In this document: positions 8,347 through 16,981 of the stretch, piece by piece
Numbering within the stretch: position 1 is the stretch's first letter
Layout: every line of letters starts with the position of its first letter
Source: Clostridium_AT stratigraminis
GTDB taxonomy: Bacteria > Bacillota > Clostridia > Clostridiales > Clostridiaceae
DNA: 64,000 nucleotides
Assembly (NCBI RefSeq): GCF_045310675.1
Contig: NZ_JBJHZZ010000003.1
Span: 62,001-126,000, forward strand
Direction of reading: 5' to 3'
The notes under the pieces: model-generated
What the model was told of the DNA's origin: nothing
Seen by the model: only the letters and a program-made list of their open reading frames with translations
Database searches by the model: none
Translations under genes and position numbers: made by a program

Positions 8347-8826
8347 CTATTGTTTTTGTTCAATCTCAACATCTTTTATTTTAGTTATTCCTAAAACTAC
8401 ATTTTTGATATCTTTTATTTGCTTATCAGTGAGCTTGTCTTTTGTTTTAACATAAACATTAACTTTACCATCTGATATTTGGCAAAAAGAATCATCATAA
8501 CCTTTTCCTTTAAGTTGACCTTCAATTTTTACTTCATTTTCTGTATTAGTTGTTAATGTCTTTAATTGAGAGATCATTGCGTCCTTATATTCCTTTGCTG
8601 CATCTTTGTCGTCAATAATGGTTTGATATGTAGGCATCATTTTAGCATTGGTATTATCCCTACTAAGTCTTGCTTCTGTATAAAAGTCCCCTTTATCATT
8701 AACTGAAGCATTAGTAATTTCGGTAGAATCTACATATAAAGGGCTATTTACCTTAGTAGCAAGAACACCTGCACATACTATAAGTACTAATAAAGTGGCA
8801 ATAATAAAAGCTTGTTTTTTATTCAT
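8347..8826 (-). CDS. spoIIIAH: Stage III sporulation protein AH
   Basis: A 159-residue mother-cell membrane protein of the SpoIIIA-SpoIIQ channel. It has a single N-terminal membrane segment (AFIIATLLVLIVCAGVLAT, about residues 5-23) and a C-terminal YscJ/FliF-like ring domain. In Bacillus its extracellular part forms a ring that docks with forespore SpoIIQ. The ATG at 8826 (MNKKQAF) follows GGAGG. The next upstream ATG would encode the ribosome site. It is the last gene of the eight-gene spoIIIA operon, 40 to 60 bases after spoIIIAG. Confidence 0.93.
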   Translation of the reverse strand: MNKKQAFIIATLLVLIVCAGVLATKVNSPLYVDSTEITNASVNDKGDFYTEARLSRDNTNAKMMPTYQTIIDDKDAAKEYKDAMISQLKTLTTNTENEVKIEGQLKGKGYDDSFCQISDGKVNVYVKTKDKLTDKQIKDIKNVVLGITKIKDVEIEQKQ

Positions 8827-8884
8827 TTTTATTCCTCCCATCAATCTTTCTAGTGAATTATATGATTCTCCATATTAATTTATT

Positions 8885-9529
8885 CTACTTTTTCATTGCG
8901 TAAACACTAACTTTGTCAGCGCTGATATTGAATAATCTCGTTACAGCCTGTGTAATTTCTAATTGTACAACCTTTTCATTAGCTCCGTCAGCAACTACAA
9001 TTACACCTACTATCTTTGGCTTGTTTGTTTTTATAATAAGTGGCTGGCTCTTTGATCCATCATTTGTAATTACAACAGTACTTCCATTATTATCTTGAGT
9101 TGTATCTCTTGTGCCGCCGCTTGTATCTCTTTCCTTTGTGTTGCTTTTAGAATCAGTTACGTTAACAGCAGGAACTTGTTCTTCACTTCCATCTATGTTA
9201 AGCATAACTTTTACTCTTCCAACCCCATCTATATTTTCTAATAGGCCTTTTAACTCATTCTCAACTGTAACTTCGTAATCATGAGTAGTTGTACTTACAG
9301 CTGAAATATCTTGACTTTGCCTACCTTGATTACTACCTGCAGTTGGAGATGCACCTTTAAAAATATCTGTACCAAGAACAGCCAAAATACAAACTAAGAC
9401 AACAGCTAAACATCCAATTAATAAATTAGGTAATTTATTTTTATTTTTTTTGGGCGCATTATTGTCAGGTGTATTAAATATTTTTTTAAGTTCATTATAA
9501 ATATTTTCTAGAAACTTATGTATATCCAT
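8885..9529 (-). CDS. spoIIIAG: Stage III sporulation protein AG
   Basis: A 214-residue membrane protein with one transmembrane segment (LLIGCLAVVLVCILAVLG, about 36-53) after a short cytoplasmic tail, then a ring-building domain like those in type III secretion systems (ENELKGLLENIDGVGRVKVML and IVGVIVVADGA..VQLEITQAVTRLFNI). In Bacillus SpoIIIAG forms a large 30-subunit ring in the intermembrane space. A TSGGTRDTTQDNNGS stretch in the middle is low complexity. Its leader contains a family A element, although this is inside the spoIIIA operon. Confidence 0.93.
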   Translation of the reverse strand: MDIHKFLENIYNELKKIFNTPDNNAPKKNKNKLPNLLIGCLAVVLVCILAVLGTDIFKGASPTAGSNQGRQSQDISAVSTTTHDYEVTVENELKGLLENIDGVGRVKVMLNIDGSEEQVPAVNVTDSKSNTKERDTSGGTRDTTQDNNGSTVVITNDGSKSQPLIIKTNKPKIVGVIVVADGANEKVVQLEITQAVTRLFNISADKVSVYAMKK

Positions 9530-9534
9530 TGTTA

Positions 9535-9627
9535 CCTCCTTGTATTCTTATTCTTCACGGGGTAATCTTATCCCGTCGATAACCATCGACTAGATTACCC
9601 GTAAAAGTCCATTTAGGACTTTTACTT
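9535..9627 (-). repeat. Family A two-hairpin leader element, copy before spoIIIAG
   Basis: Stem I is GTAAAAGTCC (9616-9625 complement) with GGACTTTTAC around TAAAT. Stem II is GGGTAATC / GATTACCC (9593-9600 and 9560-9567) enclosing an additional hairpin GTCGAT / ATCGAC. The downstream end runs into the AAGGAGGT ribosome site of spoIIIAG. Compared with the pyrR copy, a C:G pair in stem I has become T:A on both sides, and a G:C pair in stem II replaces A:T. Confidence 0.75.
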
Positions 9628-9662
9628 AAATAATTATTATTTGATTAGCCCCTTTTTAATTC

Positions 9663-10250
9663 TCATAACTTGTAAATCTCTATGGCATCACTTTGTAGTT
9701 TTAATTCTTTGCTTAACAATTCCTTAACTAGTCTACTTCTTTCATCATTTAAAGTTTGCGAAGCCTCATTAATATTTCCTTTGGTACTTATAACAACCTT
9801 CTTAATTATATCTATGCTGCCATCCTTAATTCCAACCTTAAGGCTTTTTATATAGGCACTGTCATTATCATTTTCGTAATCTACTACAGCCTCAACCTTA
9901 AAGGAACTATTCGGAAAATTTTCTTTAAGCTTATTTTCCACAGCTTTTTCAACATTTAATTTAAAAGTGCTTAAAGTATTCGTCATTATATCCTGTTTAT
10001 ACTGATCCGAATTACCTTCATAACTTTTTTCATCCATATATGTAACTGCCTTCGTTACATATGAATTTATATCAAATTCCTTATTAAACACCTTTAAAAT
10101 AGGATTTATCAATACAGTTATCAATATAAGACCTAAAACAAACTTTACATATTTTCTAAATCCGTTATTTGGAAGCAGCATCTCAACTGCGGTCATGAAA
10201 ATAACAATAGTGCAAATGCTTATAATCCAAGTTTTTACTTCTCCTAACAT
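9663..10250 (-). CDS. spoIIIAF: Stage III sporulation protein AF
   Basis: A 195-residue protein starting MLGEVKTWIISICTIVIFMTAVEMLLPNN, the conserved SpoIIIAF N-terminus, with two transmembrane segments (about 8-23 and 34-50) and a soluble C-terminal domain that has a type II secretion or ring-building-like fold in Bacillus. It works with the other SpoIIIA proteins to maintain the engulfed forespore. It lies 82 bases after spoIIIAE and 133 bases before spoIIIAG, so both gaps are wide compared with the rest of the operon. Confidence 0.92.
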   Translation of the reverse strand: MLGEVKTWIISICTIVIFMTAVEMLLPNNGFRKYVKFVLGLILITVLINPILKVFNKEFDINSYVTKAVTYMDEKSYEGNSDQYKQDIMTNTLSTFKLNVEKAVENKLKENFPNSSFKVEAVVDYENDNDSAYIKSLKVGIKDGSIDIIKKVVISTKGNINEASQTLNDERSRLVKELLSKELKLQSDAIEIYKL

Positions 10251-10332
10251 TGTTACACCTACTTACTTTAAAAATTTGTAGCATCATCACCATCCTTATA
10301 TAACTCATTTAGCACATATTTATTAATAATAC

Positions 10333-11484
10333 TTAACCACCAATCATCATTTTACCTGCAGAAGCAATTATTGCTACCATTATAAAAAACATAGTTGAGA
10401 CACTTATGACACAGGACATCACTAATAAAAGGGAATCTCCTACTGAAGAAATACAATCTGTAAGTTTGCTGTCACTAATTGGTTCTATAATTGCCGCAGT
10501 TAATTTATATAAAAGAGCCATTATTAAAAGCTTAATTATTGGAAAGATAACAATAACTACTATAATAACAAGCCCAAGTCCGCTTAATGCATTTTTAAGT
10601 AGTAAAGAATAGCCTGCAACAGTGCTGACTGCGTCAGAAAAGGCCTTACCAACTATAGGTACAAAATTATCAATTGCATATTTAGCTGTTTTCACTGTTA
10701 CTTGGTCGATAGTTTTAGAAGTAATTCCTCTAATGGTTAAAATCCCTATGAACACAGTAACTAATATACCTTGTGCCCATAGCGCAATTTGATTTAATAG
10801 TTTGGTTAATTTTTCCAACTTAAATTCATTAGTTAAGCTATTTACAAACTGAAGCACAAAACTCATAAATATAAGAGGAATTATTATGTCTACATAAAGT
10901 CGAATACAGATATTTATGGAAGCTATTATTATTGGATCCATTACGGCTGCTTCTGTAAAGCCACCTACACTTGCAACTAGCATCATTAATACCGGTATTA
11001 ATGCTGACATAAAGTCCGCTGTTTGATTCATAGCATTTTTTGCAACTTCAACAGCATCGTAGAAACCTTTTGAAACTAAAACTATAATTAATGCAAAACA
11101 AGCAAAATATGCTATACTTGATAATCCATTATCACTAAATGACTTATTTAAGTTATTTAATAGTGCGCATATAATTGCAATAATAATTAATATAGACATA
11201 GTTTTAAAGGTTGCTGTTACTTCCTTAAACAGATAAGAAATAATGGCCTTTATAACTTTACTAGTAGTGAACTTTCCATCTCCCGTTTTCATAAACTCAT
11301 TAACAAATTCTTTTGCATTTAAATCCTTTAAAACTTCATTTTGAGTTTTCATGTTTACAATATAATTGTATAAACCCTCAACCTGAGCTCCCTCACTTAC
11401 TTGACTTCCTGTATCACCAGCGGCAGCTTGTACATTAAAAGGCAGCATCAGGATAATAAGTAAAATAAAAATTAATTTTTTCAT
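10333..11484 (-). CDS. spoIIIAE: Stage III sporulation protein AE
   Basis: The largest SpoIIIA membrane protein, 383 residues, with a signal sequence (KKLIFILLIILMLPFNVQAAAG) and about seven hydrophobic segments from residue 95 onward. SpoIIIAE is thought to be the polytopic core of the mother-cell export complex. Conserved family segments include the central FMSALIPVLMMLVASVGG and FVPIVGKAFSDAVSTVAGY. The gene follows spoIIIAD by ten bases with a GAGGTAAAT site. There is no sign of degradation. Confidence 0.94.
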   Translation of the reverse strand: MKKLIFILLIILMLPFNVQAAAGDTGSQVSEGAQVEGLYNYIVNMKTQNEVLKDLNAKEFVNEFMKTGDGKFTTSKVIKAIISYLFKEVTATFKTMSILIIIAIICALLNNLNKSFSDNGLSSIAYFACFALIIVLVSKGFYDAVEVAKNAMNQTADFMSALIPVLMMLVASVGGFTEAAVMDPIIIASINICIRLYVDIIIPLIFMSFVLQFVNSLTNEFKLEKLTKLLNQIALWAQGILVTVFIGILTIRGITSKTIDQVTVKTAKYAIDNFVPIVGKAFSDAVSTVAGYSLLLKNALSGLGLVIIVVIVIFPIIKLLIMALLYKLTAAIIEPISDSKLTDCISSVGDSLLLVMSCVISVSTMFFIMVAIIASAGKMMIGG

Positions 11485-11494
11485 ATATTTACCT

Positions 11495-11878
11495 CTACAT
11501 TATCTTTAGAATAGATTGCAATACTGCCATTAAAATTGGAATTGAAAGACCTAATATTAAAATTTTTCCAGCAAACTCCACCTTTGCTGCCAAGGTTCCT
11601 TCTCCTGCGTCTTTGCAGATTTCACTAGCAAAGGATGCCAAGTATGCTATACCGAGAATCTTAAATATTATGTTTAAGTATACATAATCAATATTTGCCT
11701 TTAATGCTAATTGTTGAAGGAGTTGCAGTATAGCTGTGATCTTAGTCAGCATAAATAAGAATATTAGTATCCCAACTATTGTACTAATTTGCACTGCTAG
11801 TGCTCCATTCTCATGTTTAATGATAACGACAATGGATAAAGCTATAAATACAAAAGCTACAATCTTAACTATCTCCAT
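11495..11878 (-). CDS. spoIIIAD: Stage III sporulation protein AD
   Basis: A 127-residue integral membrane protein with about four hydrophobic helices (IVKIVAFVFIALSIVVII; TIVGILIFLFMLTKI; IIFKILGIAYLASF; ILILGLSIPILMAVL). The order and size fit SpoIIIAD. It is probably part of the membrane platform with SpoIIIAC and SpoIIIAE. It starts nine bases after spoIIIAC with AGGAGG upstream. Confidence 0.93.
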   Translation of the reverse strand: MEIVKIVAFVFIALSIVVIIKHENGALAVQISTIVGILIFLFMLTKITAILQLLQQLALKANIDYVYLNIIFKILGIAYLASFASEICKDAGEGTLAAKVEFAGKILILGLSIPILMAVLQSILKIM

Positions 11879-11887
11879 AATAGCCTC

Positions 11888-12085
11888 CTAGAAGGTAAAC
11901 ATAGTTCTAACACTGCTGAATAATTGGGTTATCAGTGTTATCACCATTATTACCATTATTACAATTCCAGCCAAATATGTAACAGTTGCTATATCATCTT
12001 TACCAGCGGCCCTCAATATTTTATCTAAAATCATTACAAAAACAGCAAAGGCCCCAATTTTAAACAATAAACTTATATCTAACAC
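11888..12085 (-). CDS. spoIIIAC: Stage III sporulation protein AC
   Basis: A 65-residue protein with two transmembrane helices (ISLLFKIGAFAVFVMILD and VTYLAGIVIMVIMVITLI) joined by a short charged loop RAAGKDD. This is the typical size of SpoIIIAC, which is paralogous to part of SpoIIIAD. It lies 11 bases after spoIIIAB, preceded by GGAGGTGG. Confidence 0.92.
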   Translation of the reverse strand: MLDISLLFKIGAFAVFVMILDKILRAAGKDDIATVTYLAGIVIMVIMVITLITQLFSSVRTMFTF

Positions 12086-12096
12086 ATTTCCACCTC

Positions 12097-12615
12097 CTAT
12101 AACAATACAATTACAATGATTGCACCAATACTAAAACCCAAATACCGATACAATTTTAAATTTTTATTCATAGTTTCTTCAGCAATATTTATCCTCTTTT
12201 TCAAATTAACTTTTAAAAGAGAAAAAATCTTTCGATGTCCTTCTATATCCGATTCTCCTAGGGATTTAGATAAATCTAAAATTACCTTCAAATCATCTGA
12301 ATTTAAGTTAAGAGAATTAGCCTCATATTCTAAGCACTTTTTAAAAGCATTATATACGCTGTCAACTTCATTTTTGTATAGAAGCTTGGATATTTTCTCA
12401 AAGATTTCTTTTACTGGACTCTCGCTTTTCTCTGATACACTATAAAGAGCTTCAGGAAGAGGTGTATGTGTGTATTCAATTTCATTTTCTAATTGACCTA
12501 AGGATCTCTCAAATTCATTTAGCTGCTTTACTCTTTTTCTAAAACCCTCTGCATAAACAAAACCAGCTATTGTAGAGGTAGCTAATATAATAAAACAACT
12601 TAAAAATTTAATCAT
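12097..12615 (-). CDS. spoIIIAB: Stage III sporulation protein AB
   Basis: A 172-residue protein with one N-terminal and one C-terminal membrane segment (FLSCFIILATSTIAGFVYA and LGFSIGAIIVIVLL) flanking a helical cytoplasmic region. That region begins with the conserved RVKQLNEFERSLGQLENEI and resembles the GspF/PilC fold. It probably links the SpoIIIAA ATPase to the membrane complex. It is six bases after spoIIIAA. The window also contains a true pilC, so the two systems must not be confused. Confidence 0.92.
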   Translation of the reverse strand: MIKFLSCFIILATSTIAGFVYAEGFRKRVKQLNEFERSLGQLENEIEYTHTPLPEALYSVSEKSESPVKEIFEKISKLLYKNEVDSVYNAFKKCLEYEANSLNLNSDDLKVILDLSKSLGESDIEGHRKIFSLLKVNLKKRINIAEETMNKNLKLYRYLGFSIGAIIVIVLL

Positions 12616-12621
12616 ATTATC

Positions 12622-13542
12622 TTATCTCCTCCATTGTTTTCCCTGTTTTTCAAAATCATAAATGTACTCTATTGTGCCAACACCATTTTCAGCACTTAAA
12701 ATAACTGCTTTATTGAATATATGGTTGTCCATTATTTCATTAAAAACCATTCTATTGTATAAATCCTCTATTCCATAACCGTGTATTGTTGTTATGATTT
12801 TAACTCCGGAGTTTATTGCCATTAGGATACTTTCCATATCCTTATTGGTTCCAATTTCATCACAAACAATAACTTCTGGAGCCATACTTCTGATTGCCAT
12901 CATAATACCATCTGCTTTTGGACAATTATCTAAAACGTCAGTGCGAAGACCTAAATTCATTTGAGGAATACCATTATATGAGCTGCTAATTTCGCTTCTC
13001 TCATCAATTACACATACTTTTTTGCCTTTGAGTCCATGCCTTACCATGCCATCAGATAAATTTCTTGCAATATCCCGAAGCATAGTTGTTTTCCCGCACC
13101 TTGGAGGAGATATAATAACTGTATTTGAAACTTGATTTTTATTAACTATAAAAGGCATTACTTTGCTAGAACACCCCAATATTTCATGACAAACTCTAAT
13201 GTTTAATGAGCCTAAGCTTTTTATTGTTTTAACTTTATTATTTTCAATTATGCAGCTTCCACACAAACCTACTCTATGCCCTCCCTTAATGGTTAAATAC
13301 CCCTGTTTGATTTCTTCATCAAAGGCATAAATCGAGTAATTGCTTATGTGCTTAAGTACTTCCTTAATATCCTGTATTAAAACAATATAATCAGTAATAA
13401 TTTCATCACTGCTTATTTGTAAAATTAAGGGTTTGTTAGCCTTCATTCGAATTTCTTGCAGTCCATCTTCATATTTAAAACCCTTAATAAGCTTTGCAAT
13501 GCCTTCTGGAAGTACTTCTAAAACTTCTTTAGTATTGTTCAT
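12622..13542 (-). CDS. spoIIIAA: Stage III sporulation protein AA, ATPase
   Basis: A 306-residue cytoplasmic AAA+/secretion-type ATPase with Walker A SPPRCGKTTML (about residues 145-155), a Walker-B-like VIVCDEIG and the His/sensor-like IITTIHG. It is the predicted motor for the SpoIIIA channel. It starts MNNTKEVLEVLPEGIAKLI after AAAGGAGGATG. As the first gene, it is where sigma-E promotion would be expected. I could not find a convincing sigma-E promoter in 13543-13620. Confidence 0.94.
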   Translation of the reverse strand: MNNTKEVLEVLPEGIAKLIKGFKYEDGLQEIRMKANKPLILQISSDEIITDYIVLIQDIKEVLKHISNYSIYAFDEEIKQGYLTIKGGHRVGLCGSCIIENNKVKTIKSLGSLNIRVCHEILGCSSKVMPFIVNKNQVSNTVIISPPRCGKTTMLRDIARNLSDGMVRHGLKGKKVCVIDERSEISSSYNGIPQMNLGLRTDVLDNCPKADGIMMAIRSMAPEVIVCDEIGTNKDMESILMAINSGVKIITTIHGYGIEDLYNRMVFNEIMDNHIFNKAVILSAENGVGTIEYIYDFEKQGKQWRR

Positions 13543-13621
13543 CTTTCATCCTCCTTTCATATATAATTCCTATTTAAATTTTCTTAAAATTATTCCATTT
13601 AATTAAAATAAAAATGAGCAT

Positions 13622-13653
13622 AAAAAAAGCATAGGGCTAAAAACCCTATGCTT
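13622..13653 (-). terminator. Intrinsic terminator after the zinc-ribbon gene
   Basis: Arms 13644-13653 and 13627-13636 form a ten-pair stem (AAGCATAGGG / CCCTATGCTT) with a seven-base loop, followed on the minus strand by TTTTTTTATG. It ends the transcript from efp or the zinc-ribbon gene just before spoIIIAA. Confidence 0.85.
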
Positions 13654-13663
13654 AAATTCTCTA

Positions 13664-14062
13664 TTATTCCTCATTACTTTCATCTAGCGGAATTTCTTTA
13701 TGACAATTTGGACAAGATATTTCTTCGTTACAATTACAGATATCGGTATCTATGTATACTGTCTCACCGCAGTGTGGACATTCAATATCTATGTAGTTTT
13801 CACAGTCGTCCTCATCATAGCAGTCATCTTCATCTTCATCATAATAAAATTCTTCTTCAAGATCGCTTAGATCTTCATCGATTGTATCCACATAATCTTC
13901 CATTTCATTTTGAGCTTCTTTTAAAAATTCAATTTCATCTGCCATGTCCTTTAAAATGCTAGTAATTTCTGTAATAATCTTTCCTTCATTTTTAGTCTTA
14001 TCAATTGCCATACCCTCAATCATTCCACTTAGAAAGGAAACCCTTGATAATAATGTATCCAT
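13664..14062 (-). CDS. Acidic protein with C-terminal zinc ribbon (CD1247-like)
   Basis: A 132-residue protein of unknown function. The N-terminal half is helical (DTLLSRVSFLSGMIEGMAID, then a run ending KDMADEIEFLKEAQNEMED). The middle is extremely acidic (YYDEDEDDCYDEDDCENY). The C-terminus has a possible zinc ribbon: CPHCGE, then CNCNEEISCPNCHKEI. It resembles the clostridial CD1247-N-terminal-domain proteins found next to efp. The ATG at 14062 follows AAAGGATG; the GTG at 14071 would overlap that site. No function can be given. Confidence 0.8.
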   Translation of the reverse strand: MDTLLSRVSFLSGMIEGMAIDKTKNEGKIITEITSILKDMADEIEFLKEAQNEMEDYVDTIDEDLSDLEEEFYYDEDEDDCYDEDDCENYIDIECPHCGETVYIDTDICNCNEEISCPNCHKEIPLDESNEE

Positions 14063-14078
14063 AAAAAACACATCCTTT

Positions 14079-14124
14079 TAAAAAATTTAATAAATATGCA
14101 GTATAAAATAAATTTATACTGCAT
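14079..14124 (-). terminator. Terminator after efp
   Basis: Minus-strand ATGCAGTATA / TATACTGCAT (arms 14115-14124 and 14096-14105) around nine bases, followed by TTTATTAAATTTTTT. AT-rich, but the stem is perfect over ten pairs. Confidence 0.75.
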
Positions 14125-14151
14125 CAATTTAAAGCTATTTAATATTATAGA

Positions 14152-14709
14152 CTAAACTCTCTCCATATATTCACCGGTTCTAGTATCTATTCTTATAACT
14201 TCACCTTCATTTACAAAAAGAGGAACCATAACTGTAGCTCCAGTTTCAACTGTAGCTGGCTTTCCTGTGTTTGTTGCCGTATTTCCTTTTGCACCTGGTT
14301 CTGTATATGTTATTAGTAATTCTACAAAGTTAGGTGCTTCAACAGAGAAAGCCTCTCCCTTATAAAATTTAATAACAGCGAACATATTTTCTTTTAAGAA
14401 CTTTATTGCTTCTTCTACTTTTTCAAGATTTAATGGAATTTGTTCAAAATTTTCAGGATCCATGAAATAGTAAAGTTCTCCATCACAATATAAATACTGC
14501 ATTTCTTTTCTTTCGATAACTGCTTCTTGAAGCTTATCAGTTGGGTTGAAAGTTCTATCTGTTACTCCACCTTGAATAACATTTCTTAATTTAGTCCTTA
14601 CAAAAGCTGCACCTTTACCTGGCTTTACATGTAAAAATTCAATTACAGTGAAAACTTGTCCATCTAATTCAAAAGTAGTTCCTTTTCTTATATCTCCTGC
14701 TGATATCAT
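14152..14709 (-). CDS. efp: Translation elongation factor P
   Basis: A 185-residue, three-domain tRNA-shaped factor that binds between the P and E sites and relieves stalling at polyproline stretches. The start MISAGDIRKGTTFELDGQVF and the loop HVKPGKGAAFVRTK, whose tip Lys is the modified residue in many EF-Ps, are clear, as is the C-terminal signature FVNEGEVIRIDTRTGEYMERV (part). The ATG at 14709 follows GGAGGG; the longer frame from 14724 would translate that site. It is flanked by terminators at the downstream end. Confidence 0.97.
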   Translation of the reverse strand: MISAGDIRKGTTFELDGQVFTVIEFLHVKPGKGAAFVRTKLRNVIQGGVTDRTFNPTDKLQEAVIERKEMQYLYCDGELYYFMDPENFEQIPLNLEKVEEAIKFLKENMFAVIKFYKGEAFSVEAPNFVELLITYTEPGAKGNTATNTGKPATVETGATVMVPLFVNEGEVIRIDTRTGEYMERV

Positions 14710-14869
14710 TAAATATCCCTCCAAAAACTATTAATCAGTTTATATTATAACCCTTTCAGGTAAATTAATACCGAAGTAAATTTTACGCTATGACCAATGA
14801 TATTTTATCAAAAGTTATGGTTTTTTGCAAATATTATTATTAATTTTTTCATTATGTTTAAAAAATATT

Positions 14870-15286
14870 CTATCTATTCTTAATTAAAACTAAATCAAAG
14901 CTAATGGATTGATTGACTTTATTAGCATTTTCAATTTTTAAATTTTCTAAATTAACATAGTTTTCCTTTCCTTTAAAGTCATTAATAACTTTTATGAAGC
15001 TTGTAATATCACCTTTATAATCAAGTTCAACTTTAAGAAGCTTTTTGTTTTCTTCATTATTATTGAAGTTTTTAATATAAAGGTTTGGTACTTTTGATAC
15101 CATATCTAAAATCTCACTATAGCCATATACTTTAATGGTTCTTGAATTTGGGTTCGTAACTTGTAAACTTTTACCTTTATTTAAGATACTTATTTTAATT
15201 AATCTTACATTTAATAAAACAAGCATGCTAATTATAATTAAGAATAAGGTGCATATTAGTTTGTAATGTTTAAGATTTTCTCTCAT
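14870..15286 (-). CDS. PilO-like pilus assembly protein (divergent)
   Basis: A 138-residue protein with one N-terminal transmembrane helix (YKLICTLFLIIISMLVLLN, about 8-26) and a small periplasm-side alpha/beta domain. Identification as PilO is by topology and position: it is last after PilM- and PilN-like genes in a pilus cluster. In model systems PilM-N-O form the inner-membrane alignment complex. Sequence similarity is too weak to be certain. It overlaps the upstream gene by four bases (ATGA). Confidence 0.6.
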   Translation of the reverse strand: MRENLKHYKLICTLFLIIISMLVLLNVRLIKISILNKGKSLQVTNPNSRTIKVYGYSEILDMVSKVPNLYIKNFNNNEENKKLLKVELDYKGDITSFIKVINDFKGKENYVNLENLKIENANKVNQSISFDLVLIKNR

Positions 15287-15744
15287 TTCTTTACCTCTAA
15301 AGTTATCTTAAAACCATATTTACTATTGTTTTCATCTATTGGTGATAGATATTTTATTTTGTATTTACTTGAATGTTCAAGGGTATTTACAATATCATTA
15401 AATATATTCTTCTGATCAGTAAGAACATCCAGTTTAATTTCACTACCATTTACTTCAATATCATTAAATACAAGATTATTATTTATTCCTGTATAAAATT
15501 CAATGAAGTTATTAATAGTATCAAATTCTTTTAGTAGATTTTCTTCTCTCGGACTGCTAGCCTTAACTTTTTTTAAATTTATGTTTTTTTCATATTGTTT
15601 ATTTAAATTATTAAAATACATTAAAGCTAAAAAAAATAAGAGGCTTAGAAGCCAAAGCATACAAACAGTTATTTTATATTTTTGTATTTTGTTTCTTAAC
15701 TCTACTTCTTGAAATTTTACTGAAACAAATTTTATGTTTTCCAA
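15283..15744 (-). CDS. PilN-like pilus assembly protein (divergent)
   Basis: A 153-residue protein with a cytoplasmic N-terminus (MENIKFVSVKFQEVELRNKI), one transmembrane helix (about 25-45, VCMLWLLSLLFFLALMYF), a short coiled-coil and a ferredoxin-like C-terminal domain. The position between a PilM-like and a PilO-like gene supports PilN. In other bacteria the short N-terminal tail of PilN binds PilM. No other family fits better. Confidence 0.62.
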   Translation of the reverse strand: MENIKFVSVKFQEVELRNKIQKYKITVCMLWLLSLLFFLALMYFNNLNKQYEKNINLKKVKASSPREENLLKEFDTINNFIEFYTGINNNLVFNDIEVNGSEIKLDVLTDQKNIFNDIVNTLEHSSKYKIKYLSPIDENNSKYGFKITLEVKK

Positions 15745-15747
15745 TGT

Positions 15748-16521
15748 TTATCTCCTATTAGGTCTCTTACATTTACTTTTTCTTATATATTTAATTAATT
15801 CATCTTCATAAACAAGTCCTAAATTACTTATATAACATCCTTCTACATATTCATTGCAGTTTATTTCTGTTCCTATATTTGCAGTATAAATATTTTTTGT
15901 CACAATTCCATTATTAATTCTACAGCCTTCCATGAATTCAAATATAGTCTTATTTAATTTATTTTCATCATTCCATTGTACAACATCATTGTATATGAGT
16001 TTTTTATTTAGGCATAATAAAAGATACAGTTTATCTTTGTAAATAAAGACAAAAAAGAAATTTCTATGGGTAATAGCTTCATTAAAGTAACCTAAGAAAC
16101 AAAATTGTATTAAGTAAACAGCTTCAATGGTACTATTTTTTAGTATATATTTTTCTATTTTTTTAAACCTACCTTCATTGGAAGAGAAAATAGCTAGGTC
16201 AAGATTAATTCCATTGTCCTTTAGAATAGAATAGTTAAAAAATATTTTATCCGAATTATTATAGGAATTTGATAATTCATCAATAATAAGTTTGTATAAT
16301 TCGCAGCTTCTTAACTTTGGAAGTGTAATTTCCCTTATATTTATTTTTTCTCCCTCAATAACTATATAAACCTTTTTGCTGCTTAAGCAAAACTGAGATT
16401 CTTTTAATAAATTAAGGACATACTCATCATTTCTTAGGGACGAATTTAATAACCTGGGATAAAAGTCATGTTTAATCAAGTAATTTTCTCCTAATTCAAT
16501 TAAACAATTTTGCTTTAACAT
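15748..16521 (-). CDS. PilM-like protein (divergent, actin-fold type)
   Basis: A 257-residue soluble protein, shorter than typical PilM (about 350). The opening CLIELGENYLIK, the KKVYIVIEGEKINIREITLP segment and the following LRSCELYKLIIDEL resemble the early strands of PilM/FtsA-like proteins. The usual ATP-binding phosphate loops are not evident, so it may be a reduced form. The ATG at 16521 follows GGGGGT; a TTG nine bases earlier is possible. It sits three bases before the PilN-like gene. Confidence 0.58.
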   Translation of the reverse strand: MLKQNCLIELGENYLIKHDFYPRLLNSSLRNDEYVLNLLKESQFCLSSKKVYIVIEGEKINIREITLPKLRSCELYKLIIDELSNSYNNSDKIFFNYSILKDNGINLDLAIFSSNEGRFKKIEKYILKNSTIEAVYLIQFCFLGYFNEAITHRNFFFVFIYKDKLYLLLCLNKKLIYNDVVQWNDENKLNKTIFEFMEGCRINNGIVTKNIYTANIGTEINCNEYVEGCYISNLGLVYEDELIKYIRKSKCKRPNRR

Positions 16522-16522
16522 T

Positions 16523-16981
16523 TTACTCAATTACCCCCTCAATATATTGTGAGCTTATGTATATAAGCTTTACTTTGCCTTGAATTATTTTATAATCATA
16601 TAAATCCTTTCGAAAGTATTTATTTTCATAAATACTTTCATAAAATATCCTATTAGTTGAAATATCATATTTAATACAAGCTCTATTATCTGTTGTTCTA
16701 AAATACATTTTAGAATTAGTAAGGAAACTTTTTAGATTGTTTAAATTAAGTTCAGTTACGTTAGTATTAATGCTTTTATATAGCTTAGTAAACAAAATCT
16801 CTCTATTATCCTCATATTCCTTTCCTTTTAAAATATAATCTTTATAACTTAAGGCATCTTTACTTACCTTAATTTCTAATTGAAATATTAAGAGAACAAT
16901 CAACATACATAAAAAACAAAGAAGCATGGTGTATACTAGGGCATATCCCTTTTTTACTGCTCTAAATTTATTCCAAAACAT
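16523..16981 (-). CDS. PilX-like minor pilus component
   Basis: A 152-residue protein beginning MFWNKFRAVKKGYALVYTML, with a long hydrophobic helix (about 12-33) and a polar remainder. The KKGYALVYTM start resembles the KxGxALV start of PilX proteins, but there is no Glu at +5 of a prepilin cleavage site. It overlaps the previous prepilin gene by 28 bases and the next gene follows almost at once. It is probably a minor pilin or tip protein, but this is inferred from context. Confidence 0.6.
   Translation of the reverse strand: MFWNKFRAVKKGYALVYTMLLCFLCMLIVLLIFQLEIKVSKDALSYKDYILKGKEYEDNREILFTKLYKSINTNVTELNLNNLKSFLTNSKMYFRTTDNRACIKYDISTNRIFYESIYENKYFRKDLYDYKIIQGKVKLIYISSQYIEGVIE

Noticed and set aside
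12097..12615. SpoIIIAB as a second PilC/GspF pilus platform
   Set aside because: Its size, position after spoIIIAA and conserved N-terminus fit SpoIIIAB; the GspF resemblance is a known fold similarity.
13648..13962. Plus-strand frame opposite the zinc-ribbon gene, rich in His and Leu
   Set aside because: It is the complement of the acidic (GAT/GAA) stretch of the real gene; no initiation site.
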